Source of the DNA: Mantamonas sphyraenae
Taxonomy: Eukaryota > CRuMs > Mantamonadidae
DNA length: 64,000 bases
Direction: 5' to 3'
Assembly: GCA_026936335.1 (NCBI GenBank)
Contig: JAPMXV010000021.1
Location: 1-64,000, forward strand
The translations under genes and the position numbers were made by a program. The first letter of the stretch is position 1, and every line of letters starts with the position of its first letter. The notes beneath the pieces were generated by a model, which made no database searches, was not told the origin of the DNA, and saw only the letters and a list, made by a program, of their open reading frames with translations. Shown piece by piece: positions 1-10,767 of the stretch.

Positions 1-224
1 TAACCCTAACCCTAACCCTAACCCTAACCCTAACCCTAACCCTAACCCTAACCCTAACCCTAACCCTAACCCTAACCCTAACCCTAACCCTAACCCTAAC
101 CTAACCCTAACCCTAACCCTAACCCTAACCCTAACCCTAACCCTAACCCTAACCCTAACCCTAACCCTAACCCTAACCCTAACCCTAACCCTAACCCTAC
201 CCTAACCCTAACCCTAACCCTAAC
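1..224. repeat. Telomere, CCCTAA/TTAGGG tandem array
   Basis: Uninterrupted hexamer repeats TAACCC run from the first base, so the G-rich TTAGGG strand points outward and this is a left chromosome end. At least two units are imperfect: a TAACC at about 97-101 and a TACCC at about 198-202. The array decays into unique DNA through a TAACGC unit at about 221-226. The true chromosome end may extend further than the assembled sequence. Confidence 0.98.
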
Positions 225-407
225 GCTATGCTAGTTAAGGTTGTTTATAGTTGTGTGATGATTCCGGTCTAGGTCATGTGAGTTGTGCTTGTGTCCGCTG
301 GCGGGGTGGCTGAGTTGGGTGGTGACTTGGGGCAGTTGGCAATGGGTGGGAGTGGAAATGTTGCTGGTGAATGGCCGTCGCCCTGCAACGCCGCGCAGTC
401 AGCACTG
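225..407. other. Subtelomeric spacer with no recognisable gene
   Basis: This stretch lies between the telomere and the duplicated subtelomeric unit. It is less GC-rich at its telomere-proximal edge, and I see no gene, no second telomere-like array and no transposon end in it. The short open frames crossing it are fragments in low-complexity sequence. Confidence 0.6.
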
Positions 408-501
408 CCCATCCGCCTTCAACCAAAATATCACCAACACCCACAACTCCCTCCACCAGTCCAATACAATCCACTTGCACTCTCGTACCACCACCACCAT
501 C

Positions 502-3500
502 ATGGACAAGGACTACTCAAGCACTCCGAAGCAACAACACACACCCAACACCTACCCAGCGTGCGTTCTGCCTTCCACTCCGTTTTCTGACTGCCCGCTT
601 CTCCCGCTTCCTTGCCCCCTCCATGCCTCCGTCGCTTTCCTGCACTTCTCCCCTGCATCACCACTTCCCCATCATCACCGTCGCTGCCTTCTCCGCTCTT
701 CTCCGTTCCCCTCTCCCCTGTCACTGCCCTCCCCGTCGCCAGTTTCCCGGTCTGCCAATCTCCTCCGTTTTTTCGTCTCTGCTCGTTCCAGCCTCCCTTC
801 ACCCCGCTTCTGCCCTGACGGCGTCCATTCCGTCTTCCGCTCACCGTTCCTACCCCACCATGCCCCTGCCCGTCTCCCCACAGCTACGCGTACATGGTCC
901 CTCCCATGGCTGCCCAGCCGTTTCCGAACATGCTGCCCGCCTCTGGCGTACAAAACCCGTACCAGCACCCACAACCACCCATCATCTGGGTCCCTGTCAA
1001 CACCCATTCCCAGCAGTACCACGCATATGCTCATCAGGGCCACCCATACTATGCCTACCCTCCTCCGCCGCCTCCTCAGCCGCGACAAACCGGCCAGATG
1101 CACTTCGCTCAGCCTCCGTTGCACCCCCCGCCTGCTCAACCCACCACTAACCACAACCGCGTCCCCAAACGCATCAGTCCTGCCTTTGTCGGCATCACAC
1201 GGACCACATCCACCACCACATCGTCGTCCAGTTCTCACCAGGCCACACGGCAGACTGGAGACTGCGTCGACGACGACGCAGACCAGGACACACAAGACAC
1301 CGGCGACGTGGAGGACCTGATGTTCCTGAACTTTGGCCATCGTGAACCACGACCGTTCCCCGGCAACTCAGAATGGATGTCCAGCTCAGGGATGGAGGCG
1401 TACGAAGAAGACGGCGAGGCAAACGACATAACCCAGCAGCATGTGGACGACGAGTTGCAAATTCAGGGCTCACTCAGCATTGCAGACACTGGTGATATCA
1501 TGGATGAGGAGTACGTGCCGCAAGGCGACAGTGACGACGACGCAGACCACATAGAGCAGGAGGACACGGTCGAATGGCAACCGAGACGCACAAGAAGAGG
1601 CCACGCCCGGTGTCGCAGAGTCCACAGTAGCCGACAGACTGTTCCACAAAAGATGAAAGGCAGCGGACAGCGCAGGCGCAGGGTCACGGCTGGCAGTGGC
1701 ACAGAGACAGGAACGTCGAGCACACGAGCAAGGAGGGCCAAGAACGGAGACAACAGCGCACGGAAGAAAGCAGGCGTGAACAAGACAAGGAGGTTGCCAG
1801 ATGGTGTCGTGCGCAAAGGGTGGACAATTGGATACTGTGACGAGCGCAGCCACGGCAACAAGAAGGAGCACACGGCACTGCTGAACCACATGCACACTCT
1901 GGCCAATGAGCATCCCATTGACGACATCCCAGACCTCATGATTCTCCAGGCGCGTGTTGTGGTCTGCCATGGCACCCTGTTGACGCTGGTCCAACAGATT
2001 CAGCTCGCTCTGGGCAACATTCCCCTTTCCCAAGGCGACATGGCCTTCTGCCTCACTCTTCTCGGCCGTGAGCTGGATCAATTGGCGTGCAGTGCAGCCA
2101 TCCCCCACGCTGGTCTGGCCATGGGTGTGACAAAGGCTGGGTTGAAGGTGTGCTGGTTGGAGGAGCCACACGACCGCGGTGACCCCAACTACGCCCTTCT
2201 CCACCTGCTCATGACCGCGATGGACACTTTCGGCAACAGGTCCCTTCCCACCACATGGAAGGAGCACGAGCAGACTCAACTGTGGCTGCAGAAAGCACGA
2301 CGCCCTGCTGACAACGACAGCGACCCACATTGGACAAAATGCGACTACGACCACCACCTCACCACCATCAAGATGTACAAGTGGCAATCTGAGTCTGCGC
2401 GCAGTGGCTGGAGCACACACCCGCACAACGACGAGCGTGGCAGCTGCACGCCGCGGGAGTTCCAGACGCTGCTGGCACACATGAAGGCACGCGCAGCCAA
2501 GCACCCTCGCCATCAGCACACACACGAGCACCAGGCACTGCGTGGGCTGATCAACAACGGCAGCCTGCGGTCCCTGCTGCGACACATCGTCCTGGCGCTG
2601 GGCAACGTTGGCGTACCGCCCGTCGACCTGGCCTTCTTTGTCCGCCTCCTCCGGCCACGCCTCACCTACAAGCATGTGCAAATTGCCATCAGCCACACCC
2701 TCAGCCGCGGTGTCACCTCCCTCTCCCTCAAGATCGCCTGGCTCGACAACCCCCAACCCAGCGACGCCACACTGCACACCCTCCTCCACACCCTCATCGA
2801 CCGCATCACACCCCACATCACCAATCGACCCACCACCGTCCACGCCGTCAACGCCATCCGCATCCCCGAACTTGTTCTTCCCGAGTCAACAGAGGAGGAG
2901 ATGGTGGCCGAGGATGGCCTGCCAGATGGCGTTGTGCGCAGTGGCTGGACGTACTGGCGTAAGAGCGAGCGCATGCACAGCAACAAGAAGGAGCACACGG
3001 CACTGCTGAAGCACATGCACACTCTGGCCAACGAGCATCCCATCGACAACATCCCTGACCTCATGACCCTGCAGGCGCGTGTTGTGGTCTGCCATGGCAC
3101 CCTATTGACACTGGTCCGACAGATTCAGCTCACTCTGGGCAACATTCCCCTCTCCCAGGGCGACATGGCCCTCTGCCTCACCCTTCTCGGCCGAGATGTG
3201 GATCAAGTGGCGTGCAGAAAAGCCATCCCCCACGCTGGTCTGGCCATGGGTGTGACAAAGGCTGGTTTGAAGGTGTGCTGGCTGGAGGAGCCACACGACC
3301 ACGGCGACCCCAACTACGCCCTCCTCCACCTGATCATGACAGAGATGGACACTCTCGGCAACAGACCCCATCCCACCACCTGGAAGGAGCATGAGCAGAC
3401 CCAGCTGTGGCTGCAGGAAGCACGACGCCCTGTTGCCAACGACAGCGACCCACACTGGACTCAATGCGACTACGACCACCACCTCACAACCACCAATGTG

Positions 3501-4065
3501 GAAAAGTGGCATCCCGAGTCTGTGCGCAATAGCTGGAGCACAAACCTGCACAACGACGAGCGGAGCAGCTGCGCGGCGCGGGAGTTCCAGACGCTGCTGG
3601 CACACATGAAGGCACGCGCAGCCAAACACCCTCGCCATCGGCACGCACACGAGCAACATGCTCTGCGTGAGCTGATCAACAACGGCAGCAAGCTGTCTCT
3701 GGTGCGACACATCATCCTGGCGCTGGGCAACGTTGGCGTGCCGCCTGTCGATCTGGCCTTCTTTGTCCGCCTCCTCAGACCACACCTCACCTACAAGCAG
3801 GTGGTTGGTGCCATCAGCAACACCCTCACCCGCGGTGTCACCTCCCTCTCCCTCAAGATCGCCTGGCTCGCCAAACCCAAACCCAGCGACGCCACACTGC
3901 ACACCCTCCTCCACACCCTCATCGACCGCATCACACCCCACATCACCACCCGTCCCACCACAGTCGCACTCGTCAACGCCTACCCCATCCCCCCCTTTCA
4001 CCCTGCCCAAGCGCAAAGACCCTTCCTCCTCCTCCTCCTCCTCGAAACGGCAACGCCTCGAATGA
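502..4065 (+). CDS. Repeat-array protein, copy 1 (two modules, frameshifted tail)
   Basis: I do not recognise this family. Exons are 502-560 and 884 onward: the ATG at 502 reads MDKDYSSTPKQQ, and the intron 561-883 (GTGCGT...CAG) joins in frame to YAYMVPPM. After a Pro-rich start comes an acidic region with Asp runs, then an Arg/Lys-rich segment around residues 240-320. Two modules of 375 residues follow, from residue 324 (base 1794) and residue 699 (base 2919). Each module has two related halves with the pattern GW...ER...L..H, then ALGN, then WL. One extra base in a C-run near 3987-3999, relative to copy 2, throws the frame off. The intended tail (KRK, seven Ser, KRQR) and its stop lie in the next frame, ending at 4065. 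Read without correction, the frame runs on to 4457 into copy 2's leader, which I regard as spurious. Sequencing error or a real lesion are both possible. Confidence 0.7.
3987..3999 (+). other. One-base frameshift at a C7 run in copy 1
   Basis: Copy 1 reads ATCCCCCCCTTTCA where copy 2 (about 8980) reads ATCCCCTCCTTCA, one base shorter. Upstream and downstream of this point both copies stay alignable. The downstream frame of copy 1 still encodes the LPKRKDPS...KRQRLE tail in intact form. Confidence 0.85.
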
Positions 4066-4368
4066 ACCACTCTTCATTCCCTCTCCCTCCCACTCACCCT
4101 CACCTCCCCACCCACCCAACCACCCTCTCCAGCACCTCATCCGGCAGTGTCACCCACCCTTCCCACCCTCTCTCCTCCACATACTCCTCCATCCCCCCCA
4201 CACCCAAACATCACCTCCCTCTCTTCCCCATTCATAACCAACCCCGTCTCTTTAGCCTCGTACACCTGTGCACCCCACCCATCCGCCTTCAACCAAAACA
4301 TCACCAACACTCACAACACCCTCCACCAGTCCAATACAATCCACTTACACTCCAGTACCACCACCACC
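4066..4368. promoter_or_regulatory. Spacer between the duplicated genes; holds copy 2 leader
   Basis: This stretch of about 300 bases is pyrimidine-rich (C/T) on the plus strand. From about 4278 it is the counterpart of the leader that precedes copy 1's ATG (408-501), with near-identical sequence up to the start codon. The promoter and 5' leader were therefore duplicated along with the gene. No separate coding region is supported. Confidence 0.5.
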
Positions 4369-7300
4369 ATGGACAAGGACTACTCAAGCACTCCGAAACA
4401 ACAACACACACCCAACACCTACCCAGCGTGCGTTGTGCCTTCCACTACGTTTTCTGACTGCCCGCTTCTCCCGCTTCCGTGCTTCCTCCATGCCTCCCTC
4501 GCTTCCCTGCACTCCTCCCCTGCATCACCACTTCCCCATCATCACCGTCGCTGCCATCCGCGCTCTTCTCCGATCCCCTCTCCTCTGTCACTGCCCTCCC
4601 CGTTGCCAGTTTCCCGGTCAGCCAATCTCCTCCGTTTCCCTCTCTGCTCGTTCCAGCCTCCCTTCACCCCTGCTTCTGCCCTGACGGCGTCCCTTGCGCC
4701 TTCCGCTCACCGGTACCACCCCGCCCTGCCCCTCCCCTTCTTCCCAAAGCTACGGGTACATGGTCCCCCCCATGGCTGCCCAGCCGTTTCCGAACATGCT
4801 GCCCGTCCAAGGCGTACAAACCCCGTACCAGCACCCACAGCCACCCATCATCTGGGTCCCTGTCAACACCCATCCCCAGCAGCACTACTCATATGCTCAC
4901 CAGGGCCACCCATACTACGCCTACCCTCCTCCGCCGCCTCCTCAGCCGCGACAAACCGCCCAGATGCACTTCGCTCGGCCTCCGTCGCACCCTCCGCCTG
5001 CTCAAGCCACCAAAAACCACAACCGCGTCCCCAAACGCGTCAGCCCTGCCTTTGTCGGCCTCACACGGACTACATCCACCACCACATCGTCGCCCTCCTG
5101 CCACCAGGCCCCACGGCAGACTGGAGACAGCGACGACGACGACGCAGATCAGGACGCACACACACATGACACCGGCGACGTGGTGGACCTGATGTTCCTG
5201 AACTTTGGCCACCGTGAACCACGGTCAATCTCCAGCAACTCAGAGTGGATGACCAGCTCAGGGATGGAGGCGTATGAAGAAGACGGCGTGGCAAACGACA
5301 CACCCCAGCAGCACGTGGACGATGAGTTGGAAACTCAGGGCGCACTCAGCTTCGCAGACACTGGCGATGCCATGGATGAGGAGTACATGCCGCAAGACGA
5401 CGGTGACAACGACGCGGACGACACGGAGCAGGAGAACACGGTTGAATGGCAGCCGAGACGCACAAGTAGAGGCCTCACACAACAACGCAGAAGCCACAAC
5501 AGCCGTCTTGCTGGTCCACAGAAGATGAAAGGCATCGGGCAGCGCAGGCTCAGGGTCACGGCTGGCAGTGGCACAGAGACAGGAACGTCGAGCACACGGG
5601 CAAGGAGGGCCAAGAACGGAGACACCGGCGCACGGAAGAAAACAGGCGAAGACAAGACGAACAAGTTGCCAGTTGGCGTTGTGCGCAAAGGGTGGTCGAT
5701 GAACTGGCGCAGTGACGAGCGCAGCCACAGCAACAAGAAGGAGCACACGGCACTGCTGAAGCACATGCACACCCTGGCCAACGAGCATCCCATCGACGAC
5801 ATCCCTGACCTCACGAACCTGCAGGCGCGTGTTGTGGTCTGCCATGGCACTCTGTTGACGCTGGTCCGACAGATCCTGCTCGCTATGGGCAACATTCCCC
5901 TCTCCCAGGGCGACATGGCCTCCTGCCTCACCCTTCTCGGCCGTTGTATGGATCAACATGCGTGCAGATTTGCCATCCGCGACGCTGGTCTGGCCATGGG
6001 TGTGACCAAGGCTGGTTTGAAGGTGTGCTGGCTGGAGGAGCCACACGACCACGGCGACCCCAACTACGCCCTCCTCCGCCTGCTGATCACAGAGATGGAC
6101 AATCGCGGCGACAGGCCCCATCCCACCACCTGGAAGGAGCACCAGCAGACCCAGCTGTGGCTGCAGAAAGCACGACGCCCTGCTGACAACGACAGCGTCC
6201 CACACTGGACACAATGCGACTACGACCACCACCTCACCACAACCAATGTGGAAAAGTGGCATCCTGTGTCTGTGCGCAGTGGCTGGAGCAGGGGAACTGG
6301 CAGCGACGAGCGTGGCAGCTGCACAGCGCGGGAGTTCCAGACGTTGCTGGCACACATGAAGGCACGTGCAGCCAAGCACCCTCGCCATCGATACGCACAC
6401 GAGAACAATGCACTGCGTGAACTGATCAACAACGGCAACCTGCAGTCCCTGATGCGACACATCATCCTGGCGCTGGGCAACGTTGGCGTGCCGCCTGTCG
6501 ACCTGGCCTTCTTTATCCGCCTCCTCAGGCCACACCTCACCTATAAGCAGGTACGCGATGTCATCAGCCACACCCTCACCCGCGGCGTCACCTCCCTCTC
6601 CCTCAAGATCGCCTGGCTCGACAACCCCCAACCCAGCGACGCCACACTGCACACCCTCCTCCACACCCTCATCGACCGCATCACACCCCACATCACCATC
6701 CGTCCCACCACCGTCCACGCCGTCAACGCCATCCGCATCCCCGAACTTGTTCTTCCCGAGTCAACAGAGGAGGAGATGGTGGCCGAGGATGGCCTGCCAG
6801 ATGGCGTTGTGCGCAGTGGCTGGACGTACTGGCGCAAGAGCGAGCGCATGCACAGCAACAAGAAGGAGCACACGGCACTGCTGAAGCACATGCACACTCT
6901 GGCCAACGAGCATCCCATCGACAACATCCCTGACCTCATGACCCTGCAGGCGCGTGTTGTGGTCTGCCATGGCACCCTATTGACACTGGTCCGACAGATT
7001 CAGCTCACTCTGGGCAACATTCCCCTCTCCCAGGGCGACATGGCCCTCTGCCTCACCCTTCTCGGCCGTGACATGGATCAAAATGCGTGCGGCAGTGCCA
7101 TCTTCCACGCTGGTCTGGCCACGGGTGTGACCAAGGCTGGGTTGAAGGTGTGCTGGCTGGAGGAGCCACACGACTACGGCGACCCCAACTACGCCCTCTT
7201 CCACCTGCTCATGACAGAGATGGACACTCTCGGCGACAGGCCCCATCCCACCACCTGGAAGGAGCACAAGCAGACCCAGCTGTGGCTGCAGAAAGCACGA

Positions 7301-9073
7301 CGCCCTGCTGACAACGACAGCGACCCACACTGGACGCAATGCGACTTCGACCACCACCTCACCACCACCAAGGTGGACAAGTGGCATCCTGAGTCTGTGC
7401 GCACTGGCTGGAGCAAGACCGCAGACGAGCGTGGCAGCTGCACGGCGCGGGAGTTCCAGACGCTGCTGGTACACATGAAGGCACGCGCAGCCAAGCATCC
7501 TCACCATCAGCATGCACACGAGCACCAGGCACTGCGTGAGCTGATCAACAACGGCAGCCTGAGGTCCTTGTTGCGACACGTCATCCTGGCGCTGGGCAAC
7601 GTTGGCGTGCCGCCTGTCGACCTGGCCTTCTTTGTCCGCCTCCTCAGGCCACACCTCACCTACCAGCATGTGCAACTTGCCATCAGCAACACCCTCTCGC
7701 GTGGTGTCACCTCGCTCTCCCTCAAGATCGCCTGGCTTGACAACCCCCAACCCAGCGACGCCACACTGCACACCCTCCTCCACACCCTCATCGACCGCAT
7801 CACACCCCACATCACCACCCGCCCCACCACCATCGACGCCGTCATCACCCTCGACATCCCCGAGCTTGTTCTGCCCGAGCCCACAGAGGAGGAGAAGCTG
7901 GCCGTGGACGATGGATTGCCAGATGGCGTTGTGCGCAGTGGCTGGACACAGTGGCGCACGAGCGAGCGCATGCACAGCAACAAGAAGGAGCACACGGCAC
8001 TGCTGAAGCACATGCACACTCTGGCCAAAGAGCATCCCATCGACGCCATCCCCGACATCATGACCCTGCAGGCGCGTGTTATGGTCTGCCATGGCACCAC
8101 GACCACACTGGTCCGACAGATTCAGCTCGCTTTGGGCAACATTCCCCTCTCCAAGGGCGGCATGGCCTTCTGCCTCACCCTCCTCGGCTGTGACATGTGT
8201 CAACAGGCGTGCAGCCGTGCCATCAACGGCGCTGGTCTGGCCATGGGTGTGACAAAGGCTGGGTTGAAGGTGTGCTGGCTGGAGGAGCCACACGACCACG
8301 GCGACCCCAACTACGCCCTCCTCCACCTGCTCATGACAGAGATGGACACTCTCGGCAACAGGCCCCATCCCACCAGCTGGAAGGAGCACAAGCAGACCCA
8401 GCTGTGGCTGCAGGAAGCACGACGCCCTGCTGACAACGACAGCGACCCACACTGGACACAATGCGACTACGACCACCACCTCACCACCACCAAGGTGGAA
8501 AAGTGGGAACCAGAGTCTGTGCGCAATAGCTGGAGCACCAACCGGCACAACGACGAGCGGAGCAGCTGCACGGCGCGGGAGTTCCAGACGCTGCTGGCAC
8601 ACATGAAGGCACGCGCAGCCAAGCACCCTCGCCATCAGCACGCACACGAGCACCATGCACTGCGTGAGCTGATCAACAACGGCAGCAAGATGTCCCTGGT
8701 GCGACACATCATCCTGGCGCTGGGCAACGTTGGCGTGCCGCCTGTTGACCTGGCCTTCTTTGTCCGTCTCCTCAGGCCACAACTCACCTACAAGCAGGTG
8801 CAACCTGTCATCAGCGACACCCTCACCCGCGGTGTCACATCCCTCTCCCTCAAGATCGCCTGGCTTGACAACCACCAACCCAGCGACGCCACACTGCACA
8901 CCCTCCTGCATACCCTCATCGACCGCATCACACCCCACATCACCACCCGCCCCACCACCGTCACACTCGTCAACGCCTACCCCATCCCCTCCTTCACCCT
9001 GCCCAAGCGCAAAGACCCTTCCTCCTCCTCCTCCTCCTCCTCCTCCTCCTCCAAACGCCAACGCCTCGAATGA
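4278..9073 (+). repeat. Subtelomeric duplicated unit, copy 2
   Basis: Copy 2 of the tandem duplication, differing from copy 1 mainly by an additional internal module (three instead of two) and a longer Ser run in the tail (11 instead of 7). The shared leader, exon 1, intron and module order show that whole genes, not just domains, were duplicated. The extra module fits unequal exchange at the 1122-1128 base module period. Confidence 0.9.
4369..9073 (+). CDS. Repeat-array protein, copy 2 (three modules, intact)
   Basis: Intact paralogue of the upstream gene; exons 4369-4427 and 4750-9073, predicted 1460 residues. The intron 4428-4749 sits at the same codon as in copy 1. N-terminal region: Pro/Tyr-rich, then acidic (Asp/Glu runs), then basic. 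Modules begin at residues 326, 702 and 1076 (bases 5666, 6794, 7916). Half A of each carries GW, KKEHTALLKHMHTLA, LTLLGR and CWLEE. Half B carries GW or SW, REFQTLL, RHIILALGNVG and IAWLDN. The five modules in the two genes are near-identical except at the residues between GW and ER, after NNG, after LLGR/DQ, and after TYKQV. The tail has KRK and KRQR around a Ser run, a plausible bipartite nuclear localisation signal. No enzyme motif, transposase or reverse transcriptase was found. A nuclear binding or regulatory protein is my inference. Confidence 0.85.
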
Positions 9074-9133
9074 ACCACCCTTTCATTCCCACACCCTCCC
9101 GGCCCCTCACTCACCCCTCCCCCACCTATCCAA

Positions 9134-10693
9134 TCACCCAACGTGGCTGCTCGCCAACGTCCTCGCCGTCAACGGCTCACCGCCCACCGTCATCACCTTG
9201 CCGTTAAACTCCACCTGGCGCTCTGCGTTCGTCTTCAGATACACCCCCATCTTCTCAAAATGCTTCTTGTTCATCTGTGCGTCGGGCTCCCCTGCAAACC
9301 CGTCCACCACGACCTTGTCGCCTGCGTTTGCATCTGCCGGCACGTCCACAAGCTCCACCTGCGTGTGTTCCTCGTTGCTCGCAGCGAGCACCATCCCTGC
9401 GCTCTCCACTCCCACCATCTTGCTGGGTTTCAGGTTGCACACAACCACCACCAGCCGGTCCTGCAGGTCCTCCAGTTCCACAAACCCGTACAGGCCCGAG
9501 CACACCAGCCTCGGCGACTCTTCTCCCACATCAATCTCCTCGCAGTACAGCTTGTCTGCCTTTGGGTGCTTCCAGCACTTCAGCACCTTGCCCACGCGCA
9601 GGTCCAGCCTCGAAAAGTCCTCCGGATCCTTTGCCTTGTTCTTCCCGCCGCCTTTGCCCTTTGCCTTGCCCCCACCTTCCTCCACCTCCTTCTTCCCGCC
9701 CTCCTTCTTCCCGCCCTCCTTCTTCCCGCCCTCCTTCTTCCCGCCCTCCTTCTTCCCGCCCTCCTTCTTCCCACCCTCCTTCTTCCCGCCCTCCTTCTTC
9801 CCGCCCTTCTCCTTCCCACCCTTCTTCTTCTTTGCCTCCTCCTTCGCCTCCTCCGCCGCCTGCTCCTCCGGCTCCATCAAGATGTGCACCTGCTTGAAAA
9901 AAGGGCACAGACTGCTTGTTCCCAGCGTTGTCTGCAGGTAGTCAAACCACCGCGTCACTGCCGCCAGCTCCTCGCGCTCAGCCACGCTCAGCTGCCCAAC
10001 CACCTCATACACAGCGCCAAACAGCACAAAGTCGGCCAACGTCAGCACGTCGTCCACCATGTACATGCGGCTCAGCAGGTGCTCGTTCAGCACGGCCAGC
10101 CCGCCCTTCACCGCGTCGTCCAGTGCCGCCTCCTCCAGGTCACTGTTGCGGAAGGTCAGCCACTCTTCAATCTGTGTGTACGCCCCATCCTGCCCGTGTC
10201 AGCCCTCACCACTCCTTCCCCTGCAGCTTTTCCCGTGAAATGCACCCACCTCCATCATCTGCTCCTGCGACGACCCCATCAGCGACATCGCCTCGCCACC
10301 CTTGATCCTGCACAGCTGCTTGCATGTCGTGTTCACACCGCACAGAAACTCAGGGAACCCGCTCTCCGATGGGATGGCCGGCAACTGCGGCCCCCAAGCG
10401 AATCCCGCACGCATGTTTCACCCCACCCGCGTCAGTTCCCGGCCTTGCCCCTGCCAACCCTACCCCCGTAAACTCGACCGCCTAACCACATCCTCTCGCC
10501 AACCCATCCGTGTCCCCCACCCGCCCCTCGTTCCTCTGGCCTGACCCCTCCCATTTCCACGAATCCATCCTACCTTGATCTCCTTGTTGTTGTTCGTCTT
10601 TGTCGGCAACCCAAGGTATGCGGCAAGCAACACTGCCGTCTGAGCCGCAGGGCTCTGATCCACATACAGCTGAATCTTGGCGTTCTTGGACAT
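9134..10693 (-). CDS. Arc1p/AIMP1-like tRNA-binding cofactor of aminoacyl-tRNA synthetases
   Basis: Exons (minus) 10574-10693, 10250-10384 and 9134-10171 give 430 residues. Both introns are GT-AG with CTGAC. Residues 1-170 look like a GST-fold domain (LTLADFVLF in its C-terminal half), as in the N-terminal domains of Arc1p and synthetase-complex proteins. A Lys/Gly/Glu linker follows, with repeated GGKKE. The C-terminal 170 residues are an EMAP-II/Trbp111 tRNA-binding domain: LDLRVGKVLKCWKHPKADKL, VCNLKPSKMVGVESAGMVLAAS. The family binds tRNA and tethers synthetases such as MetRS or GluRS. No synthetase catalytic domain is attached here. It could also be compared with the C-terminal domains of plant MetRS, but those follow a catalytic core that is missing here. 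The start at 10693 (MSKNAKIQ) is the first ATG giving the conserved GST-like beginning. Confidence 0.88.
9690..9825 (-). repeat. 15-base minisatellite encoding GGKKE repeats
   Basis: A 15-base unit (plus strand: tccttcttcccgccc) is tandemly repeated about eight times inside the linker of the tRNA-binding protein, each copy encoding Gly-Gly-Lys-Lys-Glu. It is in frame and probably length-polymorphic. Lys-rich linkers in Arc1p-type proteins help bind the tRNA backbone, so this repeat may have a direct role. Confidence 0.9.
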
Positions 10694-10767
10694 CGGTTTT
10701 TTTTCTTTCTTTCTCCGTGCCTCTATTGGCGCACTCGCCACATGGGACGCTTCATCGCGATCAGTCA

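Larger units (their letters stand above)
408..4065 (+). repeat. Subtelomeric duplicated unit, copy 1
   Basis: Copy 1 of a tandem duplication. From about 408 it matches the region from about 4278 through the 5' leader, the 59-base first exon, the intron (including a CTGAC at 815-819 that matches one at 4681-4685) and the whole coding region. The stretch 2832-3193 matches the corresponding part of copy 2 (ending about 7068) with a single difference by eye, which points to recent duplication or gene conversion. Confidence 0.9.

Noticed and set aside
283-1320. Plus-strand open frame near the telomere, Ser/Pro/His-rich
   Set aside because: It crosses the leader, exon 1 and intron of copy 1 in a low-complexity frame; copy 2 comparison favours the spliced model in another frame.
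4066-4457. C-terminal extension of copy 1
   Set aside because: It follows a one-base frameshift and reads through spacer and copy 2's leader; the alternative frame matches the conserved tail and stop at 4065.
1794-8942. CRISPR or other short direct repeat array
   Set aside because: The repeated units are coding modules of 1122-1128 bases with no spacer structure, in a eukaryotic chromosome.
6977-9061. Long minus-strand open frame antisense to the repeat-array gene
   Set aside because: It repeats with the same period as the plus gene and has Val/Gly-rich composition; it is a shadow of the duplicated modules.
408-9073. Subtelomeric retrotransposon or DNA transposon
   Set aside because: No reverse transcriptase, RNase H, integrase or transposase motif, no terminal repeats and no target-site duplication were seen.
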